The notes under the pieces were generated by a model. The model worked only from the letters and a program-made list of their open reading frames with translations. It was not told the DNA's origin and ran no database searches. A DNA stretch of 64,000 nt, from the NCBI GenBank assembly GCA_964350695.1, contig CAYGKM010000001.1:62001-126000 (forward strand), in the 5' to 3' direction. Position 1 is the first letter of the stretch; each line of letters starts with the position of its first letter. The translations under genes were made by a program, and so were the position numbers. This stretch comes from TMED27 sp964350695. GTDB lineage: Bacteria; Pseudomonadota; Alphaproteobacteria; Micavibrionales; Micavibrionaceae. Positions 42,398 to 51,082 of the stretch are shown here, piece by piece.

Positions 42398-42435
42398 GAT
42401 ATATTCACCTTAATATTATCCGTCAAAAAGGTGAA
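42398..42435 (-). promoter_or_regulatory. Promoter with operator-like inverted repeat
   Basis: On the minus strand TTGACG (42426-42421), a 17-base spacer and TATATC (42403-42398) form a good housekeeping promoter for the secreted-protein gene. An exact 8-bp inverted repeat, TTCACCTT / AAGGTGAA (42404-42411 and 42428-42435), brackets the -35 box, with one arm filling the spacer next to the -10. A repressor bound there would block RNA polymerase. Confidence 0.65.
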
Positions 42436-42454
42436 CATAAACCTAATATAGTGA

Positions 42455-43297
42455 TTAAATTTCAATATCTAAGGCGATATCCATGGCAGGCGCGCTGTGG
42501 GTCAATGCGCCAATAGATATGTAATCCACACCGGTGAGTGCAATATCGCGCACGGTTTTGAGGTTAACGCCCCCCGATGCCTCGGTTGTAATATGTTCTT
42601 TGGCCATTTCTACGCCTTTTTTCAAGGACTTAAGGTCAAAATTATCCATCATCACGATATCGGCATTGCCGTTCGCCAAAACCTCTTCGAGCTGCTCCAG
42701 CGTATCCACCTCGATTTCGATCTTTTTCGTATGCCCGGCCAGCATTTTTGCCTGCGAAAGCGCTTCATCAATGCTTCCCGCAACGGCGATATGGTTGTCT
42801 TTAATCAGCACCGCGTCATCAAGGCCGAAACGGTGGTTCGCCCCGCCGCCGATCTCAACCGAGTATTTCTGCAATAAACGAAGTCCTGGCAGAGTTTTGC
42901 GCGTATCACATACTTCCGCGCCCGTGTCTTTCACTTGCTCAACATACGCCGCCGTCAGGGTCGCAACGCCGCTCATATGGCTCATAAAGTTCAGCGCCAC
43001 GCGCTCTGCCGTCAGGATGCTGCGCGCAGGGCCGATAATCTCGGCAATCACATCGCCTTCTTTAAGGTCTGCGCCGTCTTCCGCCATCACCGTCATATCA
43101 AAATCAATATCGGTCAGCGAAAACGTCGAAAGCGCGACAATAAGCCCCGCCAAACGCCCGTCTTGCCGCGCCCGCAAAACCCCGCGCGCGCTCGTGCCTG
43201 CGGGAATTAAAAGATTGGATGTAATGTCAAATCCATGCCCTAAATCCTCTTTCAAGGCAGACTTCACAATATCTTCGATCAAAAGCGGGGATAACAT
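42455..43297 (-). CDS. nadC: Nicotinate-nucleotide pyrophosphorylase (QPRTase)
   Basis: The 280-residue enzyme converts quinolinate and PRPP to nicotinate mononucleotide in NAD synthesis. Visible features are the N-terminal ALKEDLGHGFDITSNLL, the active-site DTRKTLPGLRLLQKYSVEIGG (given in part: TRKTLPGLRLLQKY), HRFGLDDAVLIKDNH and the closing SGGVNLKTVRDIA region. It starts directly after the nadA stop, so the two form an operon. nadB is not in the window. Confidence 0.95.
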   Translation of the reverse strand: MLSPLLIEDIVKSALKEDLGHGFDITSNLLIPAGTSARGVLRARQDGRLAGLIVALSTFSLTDIDFDMTVMAEDGADLKEGDVIAEIIGPARSILTAERVALNFMSHMSGVATLTAAYVEQVKDTGAEVCDTRKTLPGLRLLQKYSVEIGGGANHRFGLDDAVLIKDNHIAVAGSIDEALSQAKMLAGHTKKIEIEVDTLEQLEEVLANGNADIVMMDNFDLKSLKKGVEMAKEHITTEASGGVNLKTVRDIALTGVDYISIGALTHSAPAMDIALDIEI

Positions 43298-44302
43298 CTA
43301 GCTCAGCTCCAACATGCGCTGAATGGGTTTTAAGGCCCGCTCCGCGATTTCAGGGTCAATATGCACTTCCGGCCCCTCGGTCTGCAGCGCGCTCAGGATT
43401 TTCGGCAATGAAATGCGTTTCATATGCGGGCACATCTGGCACGTTCCGATCAACTTCACATTCGGGTTCTCCGCGGCGATGTTGTCGCTCATGGAGCATT
43501 CCGTATAAAGCACGGCTGTTTTGGGTTGATGCTCTTTAATATAATTATTCATCTGCGCGGTAGATCCCGCATAATCGGCCTCCGCCATCACTTCGGGCGG
43601 GCATTCAGGGTGCGCCAGAACAAACACGTCTTCATGCTGCGCGCGCATCTGTTTTACGTCTTCAGCGGTAAAGCGCTCATGCACCATGCATGCGCCGTCC
43701 CAGATAATCACCTTCACATCTGTTTCGGCAGCAACGTTCTGCGCCAGATACTTATCAGGCGTCATAATCACCGTGTCATTGCCTTGCGCGCCCAGCGCGT
43801 TCACAATCTTCAGCGCATTTGAGGACGTGCAGCACACATCGCTCTCTGCTTTCACATCGGCGCTTGTGTTCACGTAGCTAACAACGGGAATCCCGGGGTG
43901 CTGCGCCTTTAATTTACGCACATCTTCACCCGTGATGCTCTCGGCGAGGCTGCATCCGGCTTTCATATCGGGGATAATCACCTTTTTTTCAGGGCAAAGA
44001 ATTTTCGAAGTTTCCGCCATAAAATGCACGCCGCATTGGATAATCATATCCGCGTCGCTTTCGGCGGCCTTTTGCGCCAGCATCAGCGAGTCGCCCACAA
44101 CATCCCCAACCCCATAGAAAATATCGGGCGTCATATAGTTATGCGCCAAAATCACCGCGTTTTTTTCGCGCTTCAAACGGTTAATCTCATAGATATAGGG
44201 GGCAAGCGTCTTCCAATGCTCTTCCTTATATTGCGAGGAAAGCTTCTGATAAATGGGGGCTGTCGCCTGCGCGACTTCGTCTGTATACGCTAAAGATGTC
44301 AT
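43298..44302 (-). CDS. nadA: Quinolinate synthase
   Basis: The 334-residue [4Fe-4S] enzyme condenses iminoaspartate with dihydroxyacetone phosphate to make quinolinate. Cluster ligands are seen in VCCTSSNA (middle) and in IGTCQMCPHMKRI (near residue 290), with a third Cys in DMKAGCSLAES. Features AVILAHNYMTPDIF and VHFMAETSKILCPEK match the family. The iminoaspartate source (NadB or aspartate dehydrogenase) is not encoded here. It is divergent from rarA across a 72-base gap with direct repeats. Confidence 0.96.
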   Translation of the reverse strand: MTSLAYTDEVAQATAPIYQKLSSQYKEEHWKTLAPYIYEINRLKREKNAVILAHNYMTPDIFYGVGDVVGDSLMLAQKAAESDADMIIQCGVHFMAETSKILCPEKKVIIPDMKAGCSLAESITGEDVRKLKAQHPGIPVVSYVNTSADVKAESDVCCTSSNALKIVNALGAQGNDTVIMTPDKYLAQNVAAETDVKVIIWDGACMVHERFTAEDVKQMRAQHEDVFVLAHPECPPEVMAEADYAGSTAQMNNYIKEHQPKTAVLYTECSMSDNIAAENPNVKLIGTCQMCPHMKRISLPKILSALQTEGPEVHIDPEIAERALKPIQRMLELS

Positions 44303-44304
44303 TT

Positions 44305-44335
44305 GTTCTTTAAATGTTCGCCGTGGTTCTTTAAA
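44305..44335. repeat. Ten-base direct repeat in nadA-rarA divergent region
   Basis: GTTCTTTAAA occurs at 44305-44314 and again at 44326-44335, exactly 21 bases apart, two helical turns. The first copy begins three bases before the nadA start. It could be a regulator site for nadA, but no known NAD-regulator box is recognised. Confidence 0.35.
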
Positions 44336-44374
44336 AAGAAGTATCTCACATATTTACGGGGTCAAGGTCAAGCT

Positions 44375-45661
44375 ATGGCGGATTTATTTGCAGTTGAAAC
44401 AGATGATAAGACGAGGGACGCTCATCGCCCGCTCGCGGATCGTCTGCGCCCGCATAAAATCGATGATGTGGTTGGCCAAGATCATATCGTCGGCAAGGAT
44501 GCGCCGCTGAGGAAGATGATCGAAAGTGGTCGGCTATCCTCGCTGGTGTTCTGGGGGCCGCCCGGATGCGGCAAAACTACGCTCGCCCGAATTCTCGCCG
44601 ATCACACCGATCTGCACTTCGAACAGCTCTCGGCCATTTTCTCCGGCGTGGGCGATCTGCGTAAGGTTTTTGAAAGCGCAAAGATCAGGAAGCAAAACGG
44701 GCAAGGCACGCTTCTGTTCGTTGACGAAATTCACCGCTTCAATAAATCACAGCAAGATGCATTCCTGCCTGTCATGGAAGATGGCACAATCACGCTCATC
44801 GGCGCAACAACCGAAAACCCGTCCTTCGAGTTAAACGCCGCTCTTCTCTCTCGCGCGCAAGTCCTTGTTTTAAAACGCCTTGATGGCGATGCGCTGGAGC
44901 TTCTTTTGCAAAAGGCGGAAAAGGACGTGCCGCTCCCCCTCACTCCCGAGGCGCGGGAGCTTCTCAAAACCATGGCCGATGGGGACGGCAGGTATGCCCT
45001 GACAATGGCCGAACAAATCATCGCCCAAGGCGGGCAGCTTGACGAAAAAGGCCTGCTGCAAATCACGCAGCGCCGCGCCCCGCTATACGATAAAGGCGAT
45101 GACGCCCATTACAATTTGATTTCCGCCTTGCATAAGAGCGTGCGCGGCAGCGACCCTGACGCCGCCCTGTATTGGTTCGCCAGAATGCTCGCCGGCGGCG
45201 AAGACCCTGAATATATCGCGCGCCGCATGACCCGCATGGCGATTGAGGATATCGGCCTTGCCGATCCGCAAGCGCTGTCTGTTTGTAACCACGCATGGGA
45301 TGCATATCTGAAACTCGGCAGCCCCGAAGGCGAACTTGCCTTGGCCCAAGCCCTGATTTATCTCGCTACTGCCCCTAAATCAAACGCCGCCTATAAAGCC
45401 TATAAGCTCAGCGTGGATAAGGCCAAATCCACAGGTTCTCTCATGCCGCCGAAACATATCCTGAACGCCGTCACGAATTTGATGAAAGATCAAAACTACG
45501 GCAAAGACTATCAATATGACCACGACGCGCCGGATGGATTTTCAGGGCAGAATTATTTCCCCGACGACATGCCGCGCGAGAAATTTTATGACCCGCCCGA
45601 ACGCGGTTTCGAAAGAGAAATTAATAAGCGCTTGGAATATTGGGAAAAACGCCGCAAATAA
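44375..45661 (+). CDS. rarA: Replication-associated recombination protein A (RarA/MgsA)
   Basis: The protein of 428 residues is an AAA+ clamp-loader-like ATPase acting at stalled forks. PLADRLRPHKIDDVVGQDHI opens the domain; Walker A is GPPGCGKTT near residue 60; Walker B is LFVDEIHRF near 117; a sensor region reads ATTENPSFELNAALLSRA. The C-terminal tetramerisation domain (LNAVTNLMKDQNYGKDYQYD) is full-length. The frame is open 24 codons upstream to 44303, but that stretch overlaps the nadA regulatory region and does not look like family sequence, so ATG 44375 is used. Confidence 0.93.
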   Translation: MADLFAVETDDKTRDAHRPLADRLRPHKIDDVVGQDHIVGKDAPLRKMIESGRLSSLVFWGPPGCGKTTLARILADHTDLHFEQLSAIFSGVGDLRKVFESAKIRKQNGQGTLLFVDEIHRFNKSQQDAFLPVMEDGTITLIGATTENPSFELNAALLSRAQVLVLKRLDGDALELLLQKAEKDVPLPLTPEARELLKTMADGDGRYALTMAEQIIAQGGQLDEKGLLQITQRRAPLYDKGDDAHYNLISALHKSVRGSDPDAALYWFARMLAGGEDPEYIARRMTRMAIEDIGLADPQALSVCNHAWDAYLKLGSPEGELALAQALIYLATAPKSNAAYKAYKLSVDKAKSTGSLMPPKHILNAVTNLMKDQNYGKDYQYDHDAPDGFSGQNYFPDDMPREKFYDPPERGFEREINKRLEYWEKRRK

Positions 45662-45665
45662 ATGC

Positions 45666-46556
45666 TTAACCTGAGCGTGCGGCCTTAAGTCTTTGACGTC
45701 GTTCTGTTTCCACCAAATATAGCCCGCTGAAAATAATCACCCCCGCGCCCATAAGCATCATTGCATTCGGCTTGTCTCCGAAAATGAAATATCCGAACAG
45801 CAGCGCCCAAACCATCTCGGTATACAGAAACGGCGAGACTGCCGAAGCCGGCGCAAGCCGAAACGCGTTCGAGACACACAAAACACCAACCGCAATAAAC
45901 AACCCGTTAAAAAGGCAAACAATGAGAGACGGCAAGGGAACCGCTTCAAACCCTATCCATAAAACAACGATGCTGCCGACCAAAACATTAAAACTAACCG
46001 GCCAAAACCCCAGCGCCAAAAGGCTGTCACCCTGTAAAGATTTACTTACCGTAAACATGAACGCAACCACAATCCCGCAGGCCACGGGCCAGATCAAATC
46101 AGGGTTAATGCCTGCATCTCCGGGCTGCAATGCGATTAAAACGCCGGCAAACCCTAAAGCAATCGAAATCCACCTGTGGCGGGTTACATGCTCGCGATAC
46201 ATAAAAATGGCAATAACCGCCGCATAAAACGGCATCGCAAAAATAAACGTGTAAACATCCGCAATCGGGAGGCGCGCAAAAGACTGCAGAATCAAGATTG
46301 AAATCGAAACATTCAACATTCCGCGTATTAAATGCATCCGCTTGGATCTAACTTTCCCCAAGGATTTAATACCGCCGAGCCAAGGCGCCGCAAGCAGAAA
46401 AAATCCGCACGCACTGGCGTTGGTCAAGAGTATTGTTTGAAAGATAGGGATATCCTGCGTAAGCCATTTTGCGCACACATCAGATAGCGCATAGGAGGTA
46501 AAGCCGAGCAAGGCCAGAATCATACCTTTTTGCGAAATGCTTAAGTCATTGAACAT
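45666..46556 (-). CDS. DMT-superfamily (EamA) permease
   Basis: The protein of about 296 residues has ten hydrophobic segments in two EamA repeats (GMILALLGFTSYALSDVCAKWL opening repeat 1; LIWPVACGIVVAFMFTVSKSL opening repeat 2; key parts given). Such proteins export or import metabolites such as amino acids or S-adenosylmethionine; the substrate is not clear. The frame extends to 46901, but that part lies over crcB and does not resemble a transporter. ATG 46556 or ATG 46586 are the realistic starts; neither has a strong ribosome site. It is convergent with rarA and divergent from crcB. Confidence 0.8.
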   Translation of the reverse strand: MFNDLSISQKGMILALLGFTSYALSDVCAKWLTQDIPIFQTILLTNASACGFFLLAAPWLGGIKSLGKVRSKRMHLIRGMLNVSISILILQSFARLPIADVYTFIFAMPFYAAVIAIFMYREHVTRHRWISIALGFAGVLIALQPGDAGINPDLIWPVACGIVVAFMFTVSKSLQGDSLLALGFWPVSFNVLVGSIVVLWIGFEAVPLPSLIVCLFNGLFIAVGVLCVSNAFRLAPASAVSPFLYTEMVWALLFGYFIFGDKPNAMMLMGAGVIIFSGLYLVETERRQRLKAARSG

Positions 46557-46607
46557 TCGGATAAACTCTATTACAAAGACGATCATGTCTTGTAAGGATA
46601 AAAATAC

Positions 46608-46988
46608 ATGAATGCAATACTCGCAATTGCCGCAGGCGGTGCTTTCGGTGCGCTCTGCCGCCATGGCGTAAATATCGGCGCCGTAAAGCTTATGGGGCAT
46701 GGCTTTCCATACGGAACGCTCACCGTAAATGTTCTCGGCTCTTTCGTTATGGGGCTGCTGATTGCGATCTTCGCGCAATATTGGCAACCATCCGAAGCCA
46801 TGCGCGTATTTCTCATCACAGGCTTTTTGGGGGCCTTTACAACCTTCTCGACCTTTTCGCTTGATTTTGTCTCGCTTTGGGAGCGCCAAGCCTATCTCCA
46901 CAGCGCGCTGTATTTAAGCGGCTCCGTCATTTTGTCTATAGGCGCGCTTTTCGCCGCCATGGCTCTTGTGAAAGTGGTGGCATCATGA
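46608..46988 (+). CDS. crcB: Fluoride channel CrcB/Fluc
   Basis: The 126-residue protein has four membrane helices and the Fluc motifs GGAFGALCRHGVN, GTLTVNVLGSFVMG and GFLGAFTTFSTFSLD. It forms a dual-topology dimer that exports fluoride. AAGGA lies ten bases before the ATG. No fluoride riboswitch is recognisable in the short upstream gap. Its stop overlaps the next start (ATGA), tying it to the pseudouridine synthase gene. Confidence 0.95.
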   Translation: MNAILAIAAGGAFGALCRHGVNIGAVKLMGHGFPYGTLTVNVLGSFVMGLLIAIFAQYWQPSEAMRVFLITGFLGAFTTFSTFSLDFVSLWERQAYLHSALYLSGSVILSIGALFAAMALVKVVAS

Positions 46989-47992
46989 GCGTTCGCCACC
47001 TCCATGTTTCCGCAGATGATGACGGGCAGCGCCTTGACCGCTGGCTTAAAAAACACGTGCCAGAACTTCCCTTCGGCCTTGCGCAAAAGCTGATACGCAA
47101 AGGTCAAATCCGCGCTGACGGCAAGCGCGTTAAAGGCGATGCCAAGCTCAAAGCCGGACAAGAAATCCGCATTCCGCCGCTGGAACACAAATCTATAGAG
47201 GATAAAGTCAAAATCACCGATAAAGACGCCGCCTTTATCAAATCGCTGATCATCTATGAAGATGCCGATGTCATCGCCATTAACAAACCCACCGGTATCG
47301 CCAGCCAGGGCGGCAGCAAAACCAAATACCATATTGATGGACTGCTTGAAGGCCTAACGAATAAAGAGGGCGTAAAGCCGCGCCTCGTTCACCGCCTCGA
47401 CAAAGACACAAGCGGCGTCATGCTTCTTGCGCGCAATGCTAAATCCGCAAAGGCTCTGGGCAATGCGTTTAAAACCCGCAAGATTAAAAAGATATACTGG
47501 GCGATTGTCTGCCCCTCGCCTGAGCAAATGGATGGCACAATCAAAGCGCCGCTTGTTAAAGCCGGCGGAAACAACAAAGAGCGCATGGTCGTGGATGAAG
47601 AAGAAGGCAAAAGCGCCATTACGGATTTCATCGTGCTTGAACGCGCAATGACCAGCGCCGCCTTCGTCGCCTTCTGGCCGCGCACAGGCCGCACGCACCA
47701 AATTCGCGTCCACTCAGAGCTTATGGGATGCCCGATTGTTGGCGACAAAAAATACGCAAGACTGCCCGAACAAGAAGAAACCCATGAGGCCCGCCGCAAA
47801 GCCGAGGCTGATCTTGATGATCTTCATCTGGCTGACCGCCTGCACCTGCATGCGCGCCGCTTGATCTTGCCGCATCCTTCAGGGCGCAAAGCGCCGCTCG
47901 ATATCACCGCGCCCTTGCCGCCTGATTTGAAAAAAACATGGAAAGCCTTAGGCTTTAGTCCCAATCTCAAAGCCGATCCATTCGAGGAATAG
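46985..47992 (+). CDS. rluC: RluA-family 23S rRNA pseudouridine synthase (RluC type)
   Basis: The 335-residue protein has an N-terminal S4 RNA-binding domain (DGQRLDRWLKKHVPELPFG, then LIRKGQIRADGKRVKGDAKL) and the catalytic domain with RLVHRLDKDTSGVMLLARN, whose Asp is the nucleophile. GRTHQIRVHSELMGCPIVGD closes the family signature. The S4 wording and length favour RluC over RluD or RluA; exact target sites cannot be proved. The start overlaps crcB by four bases; the frame is open further upstream, inside crcB, but this is not used. Confidence 0.85.
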   Translation: MSVRHLHVSADDDGQRLDRWLKKHVPELPFGLAQKLIRKGQIRADGKRVKGDAKLKAGQEIRIPPLEHKSIEDKVKITDKDAAFIKSLIIYEDADVIAINKPTGIASQGGSKTKYHIDGLLEGLTNKEGVKPRLVHRLDKDTSGVMLLARNAKSAKALGNAFKTRKIKKIYWAIVCPSPEQMDGTIKAPLVKAGGNNKERMVVDEEEGKSAITDFIVLERAMTSAAFVAFWPRTGRTHQIRVHSELMGCPIVGDKKYARLPEQEETHEARRKAEADLDDLHLADRLHLHARRLILPHPSGRKAPLDITAPLPPDLKKTWKALGFSPNLKADPFEE

Positions 47993-47995
47993 ACG

Positions 47996-49828
47996 ATGAG
48001 CAAAGGCAAAAACCCCGAAAAAGAAAACAAAGAGCCAAAGAAGAAAAAATCGCTTCTCTGGCGGATCGTCAAATGGACGCTTCTAATTCTGGTTTTGATT
48101 TATGTGCTTTTGATCGTGCTTTCAAAATTGGGAGGCTCAACGCCGATTTTAAAACAAGCGGTCGAAGATTATATCTCCCAAAACACAGGGCGTAGCGCCA
48201 AAATCGGCAAGCTCAATAATATGAGTTTCTTCCCCGATGTCGGGCTTGATTTTGTGGGGCTAACGATTGAAGACCTCTCCGGCAATACCCTGCCGATTAC
48301 GGTGAGTGAAACAAAAGTAGCCTTTCGCTTTTTTGATGTTCTATTAGGGCGCAAAAACATTCGCACGCTTGATATTAAGGATATCAACATCCCCGCAGGC
48401 GTTCTTGCGGATTACAATCTCGAATTGGACAGGCTTTATATCGAAGACGTCGAAGAGGGCGCATTCTTGAAAGCATTCGGACAGGTCAATGAAAAGCCCG
48501 GCGCGGCAACGCTGCCGATGCAGGTACATGGTTCCCGCTATGGCCGCTATTACAGCATGCTTGATGAAAATAAACTCGAAGCCACGCTTGGCGACCTAAA
48601 AGTCATCACAACGCTGGATGATAAAAAACTTAAAAATCTCGAGCTTTATCTTAAAGATACCAAAGTGTTGAGCGGCGATTTCGAAATTGATCGCGGCGTT
48701 GGTGAGTTCGACATTGAAGGCGATGCCACTATTTTGCCCGGCGGCTCTAAGCTGAAGCCCGATCTGGAGTTGGATTTTTCCGATAAACTTGTTCTGAAGG
48801 GGAAAATCGGAAGCGAGTTCTTGCAAATTGATGATTTCCATGGGCAAAGCCCTTTCATGAAAACGCTTGATGAAATCAGCACCATCTTCGGCAGCAAAGA
48901 GGGTAAGGGCCTCGATTTCAATGATCAGACCGCCGATGTTAAAATCGATGTTAAATCCCTGAAATCAAAATCCATTGATCTTGGAGAATTGGACACCACG
49001 CTCAAAATCCAGGATAACATCCTGACGCTGGAGCCGGTCAACGGCAAAATCAGCAAAGGCGCGTTAAGCGGAAGCTTAAGCCTGAACGCCACCGCGCAGC
49101 CCGCCGCAATGAAGATTGATTTGAAAATCAACGATTTTGACTATGGCGAGTTCCAGCAGCAATTCCAAAAAGAAGCCGATATCGACGGCCGCGCCGAGAT
49201 TGGTATAGCCCTGACCGCGAGCGGAAAAACTTCCAAAGCACTCCAAAGCTCTCTGAGGGGCACGCTGAGCTTTGTTGGCGGTGAAGGCAAAATGCGCTCA
49301 AACGTCTTGAATATTTGGGGCGGTGGATTGCTCAATGCGCTTCTTCCCAATTTCGGCGAAGACACCAGCTTGGAAATGAACTGCATTGTCGCGAATTTCA
49401 AACTCGATAACGCAATCGCGGAAGCCGATGCGCTTTTCGTGGATACCAAAAGCGTGACCCTTACGGGCAGCGGAAATTACAACATCGATAAAGACGATGT
49501 GGACATGAAGCTCACACCAAAAGCCAAAGACGTGGCGCTTGGCGATATCTCTTCGGTCGTGAATATCTCCGGCCCGCTTTCGGATATGTCGGCTACGCCG
49601 AACATGTTTGATCTCGGCAAAAAAGTCGGTGGCCTTCTCTTGGGCGCGGTTAATCCCGCGTTCTTGGCGGTCACCCTCACCGATCTGGGCTTGCGCGACA
49701 GCCATCCTTGCAAAGCCTTTATAATCGAAAAGGAAGATTTGGCCGCTCCGCCCGAACCTAAAGCCGAAGAGGCTTCTGAAGTCTCTCCTGAGGCTGAACC
49801 TACCGAGACAAAAGAGACCAATGAATAG
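47996..49828 (+). CDS. AsmA-like envelope protein
   Basis: The 610-residue protein has a basic cytoplasmic N-terminus, one membrane helix (about 24-45, WTLLILVLIYVLLIVLS) and a long periplasmic beta-rich part. AsmA features are the start of the periplasmic part (LKQAVEDYISQNTGRSAKIG, FPDVGLDFVGLTIED) and the C-terminal region with GKTSKALQSSLRGTLSFVGGEG and LTGSGNYNIDKDDVDMKLTP. AsmA-family proteins are thought to move phospholipid between membranes or affect outer-membrane assembly. The final 40 residues are Glu/Pro-rich. It overlaps the ATP12 gene by eight bases. Confidence 0.85.
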   Translation: MSKGKNPEKENKEPKKKKSLLWRIVKWTLLILVLIYVLLIVLSKLGGSTPILKQAVEDYISQNTGRSAKIGKLNNMSFFPDVGLDFVGLTIEDLSGNTLPITVSETKVAFRFFDVLLGRKNIRTLDIKDINIPAGVLADYNLELDRLYIEDVEEGAFLKAFGQVNEKPGAATLPMQVHGSRYGRYYSMLDENKLEATLGDLKVITTLDDKKLKNLELYLKDTKVLSGDFEIDRGVGEFDIEGDATILPGGSKLKPDLELDFSDKLVLKGKIGSEFLQIDDFHGQSPFMKTLDEISTIFGSKEGKGLDFNDQTADVKIDVKSLKSKSIDLGELDTTLKIQDNILTLEPVNGKISKGALSGSLSLNATAQPAAMKIDLKINDFDYGEFQQQFQKEADIDGRAEIGIALTASGKTSKALQSSLRGTLSFVGGEGKMRSNVLNIWGGGLLNALLPNFGEDTSLEMNCIVANFKLDNAIAEADALFVDTKSVTLTGSGNYNIDKDDVDMKLTPKAKDVALGDISSVVNISGPLSDMSATPNMFDLGKKVGGLLLGAVNPAFLAVTLTDLGLRDSHPCKAFIIEKEDLAAPPEPKAEEASEVSPEAEPTETKETNE

Positions 49829-50540
49829 ATTTTATAAGCTTGTTTCTAAACGCGAAGAAGGTAGCGGTTTTTGTATTTGCCTTGATGGTAAGCCCGTAAA
49901 AGCCCCTTCGGGCAATGTCTTGCTCGCCCCCACATCGGAGGTCGCGGATTTAATCGTTCTGGAATGGGCCGCCCAAAAAGAAAAAATTCTCCCTGAAACC
50001 ATGCCGGTCATGCAGCTTGTCACCACGTGCCAAGACCGCGTATCGCATGAGCGCAAGGCAATGGAAGCGGCCATTTTGAGATATCTTGATACCGATCTCT
50101 TATGTTACCGCGCCGCCAATGCCAAAGACGAACACCAGAAAAAGCAAAATGAAATTCAAGGCCAACTTTGGGATAGATGGTTAAAATGGTTCGAAGATAA
50201 GTTCGGCGTAAAACTGGAAAGCACATGCGATCTCGCGGCGATTAAACACCCCGCCCAAGCGCATGCGGGCGTTAAGGCTGCCGTTGAAGGTCTTGATAAT
50301 GAAAGATTTACCGCCCTTCAGGTTATTGTCCCCCTGACAGGCTCACTCATACTCGGTCTCGCCTTTATAGAAGGCGCTATAACTTCGGATGAGGCGTTCA
50401 AAGCCACGCATATAGAAGAAGATTACAAGGCCGCAATTTATAACGAAGATGTCCACGGGCGCGCGCCGTTGGAAGAGAAAAAAGACGCCGCCATGATCCG
50501 CGATCTTGAAGCCGCCGCAGCGTTTTTAAAATCGCTCTAA
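49821..50540 (+). CDS. ATP12-family F1-ATPase assembly chaperone
   Basis: The 239-residue protein matches the ATP12 family: FCICLDGKPVKAPSGNVLLAPT near the N-terminus, VLEWAAQKEKILPETMPVMQL, TDLLCYRAAN (key Asp/Tyr region) and VPLTGSLILGLAFIEGAIT near the C-terminus. In mitochondria ATP12 binds the F1 alpha subunit before assembly; alphaproteobacterial homologues are thought to act alike. The family is restricted to alphaproteobacteria and eukaryotes, so it supports the lineage call. It overlaps the AsmA-like gene by eight bases and the convergent next gene by four. Confidence 0.92.
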   Translation: MNRFYKLVSKREEGSGFCICLDGKPVKAPSGNVLLAPTSEVADLIVLEWAAQKEKILPETMPVMQLVTTCQDRVSHERKAMEAAILRYLDTDLLCYRAANAKDEHQKKQNEIQGQLWDRWLKWFEDKFGVKLESTCDLAAIKHPAQAHAGVKAAVEGLDNERFTALQVIVPLTGSLILGLAFIEGAITSDEAFKATHIEEDYKAAIYNEDVHGRAPLEEKKDAAMIRDLEAAAAFLKSL

Positions 50541-51073
50541 AACCAGCTTCTCGGCTTAGCCAAACGATAGCCCTTCATCGCCCGCAGCAGCCCCTTTGCT
50601 AACCGATAGCCCATATAAACCATCAGCGGCAGTGCGATAATAAGCATAGTATTCATCAGCAATACATGATTGCTGCCGATAAAATCATCCATACATGGCT
50701 CGATAAAGGTGTACATCTCTTGCATGCCCGTGCTTTCCATCGCTTCAACGCCCAAGCCGGCCAAGGCATCCGCACAAGGTTGAAACGGTGCGTAATCAAT
50801 GCCCTGCATCATATAAATAGTCCCGAGCGTCATGGTGATCAGCGAGAAAAACGCGGTAATCCAGATCGTGCGAATAATATAAACCGCATGATTTTCCTGC
50901 AGACTCTCCGGCTCGGCCTTGTTCTTAAACATATAGGCCATAATCAAAAGCGCCGTGAAAAAGACCACGGACAAAATTCCCGCGCTGAGGTATGGCAGCA
51001 CAGACACAATCATCGACGCGCCAAAAAGCCCGTAGAGATTTAAAATTCGTTTTTGCTGCTTCTGCTCGCTCAT
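50537..51073 (-). CDS. Unknown four-helix membrane protein
   Basis: The 178-residue protein has hydrophobic segments at about 12-29, 31-49, 65-88 and 138-158. A loop between the third and fourth helices (about 89-136) holds two Cys (100 and 127) that could form a periplasmic disulfide. The C-terminus is basic (GYRLAKGLLRAMKGYRLAKPRSWF, with an internal GYRLAK duplication). I do not recognise a family. It follows mutL by nine bases on the same strand, so probably shares its transcript. Confidence 0.65.
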   Translation of the reverse strand: MSEQKQQKRILNLYGLFGASMIVSVLPYLSAGILSVVFFTALLIMAYMFKNKAEPESLQENHAVYIIRTIWITAFFSLITMTLGTIYMMQGIDYAPFQPCADALAGLGVEAMESTGMQEMYTFIEPCMDDFIGSNHVLLMNTMLIIALPLMVYMGYRLAKGLLRAMKGYRLAKPRSWF

Positions 51074-51082
51074 GAAATAACC

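Noticed and set aside
46557..46607. Possible fluoride riboswitch before crcB
   Set aside because: The gap is only about 50 bases and no pseudoknot-like pairing typical of the crcB motif was seen.
46557..46901. N-terminal extension of the DMT permease frame
   Set aside because: It lies opposite crcB, has no transporter-like sequence, and a permease of normal length starts at 46556 or 46586.
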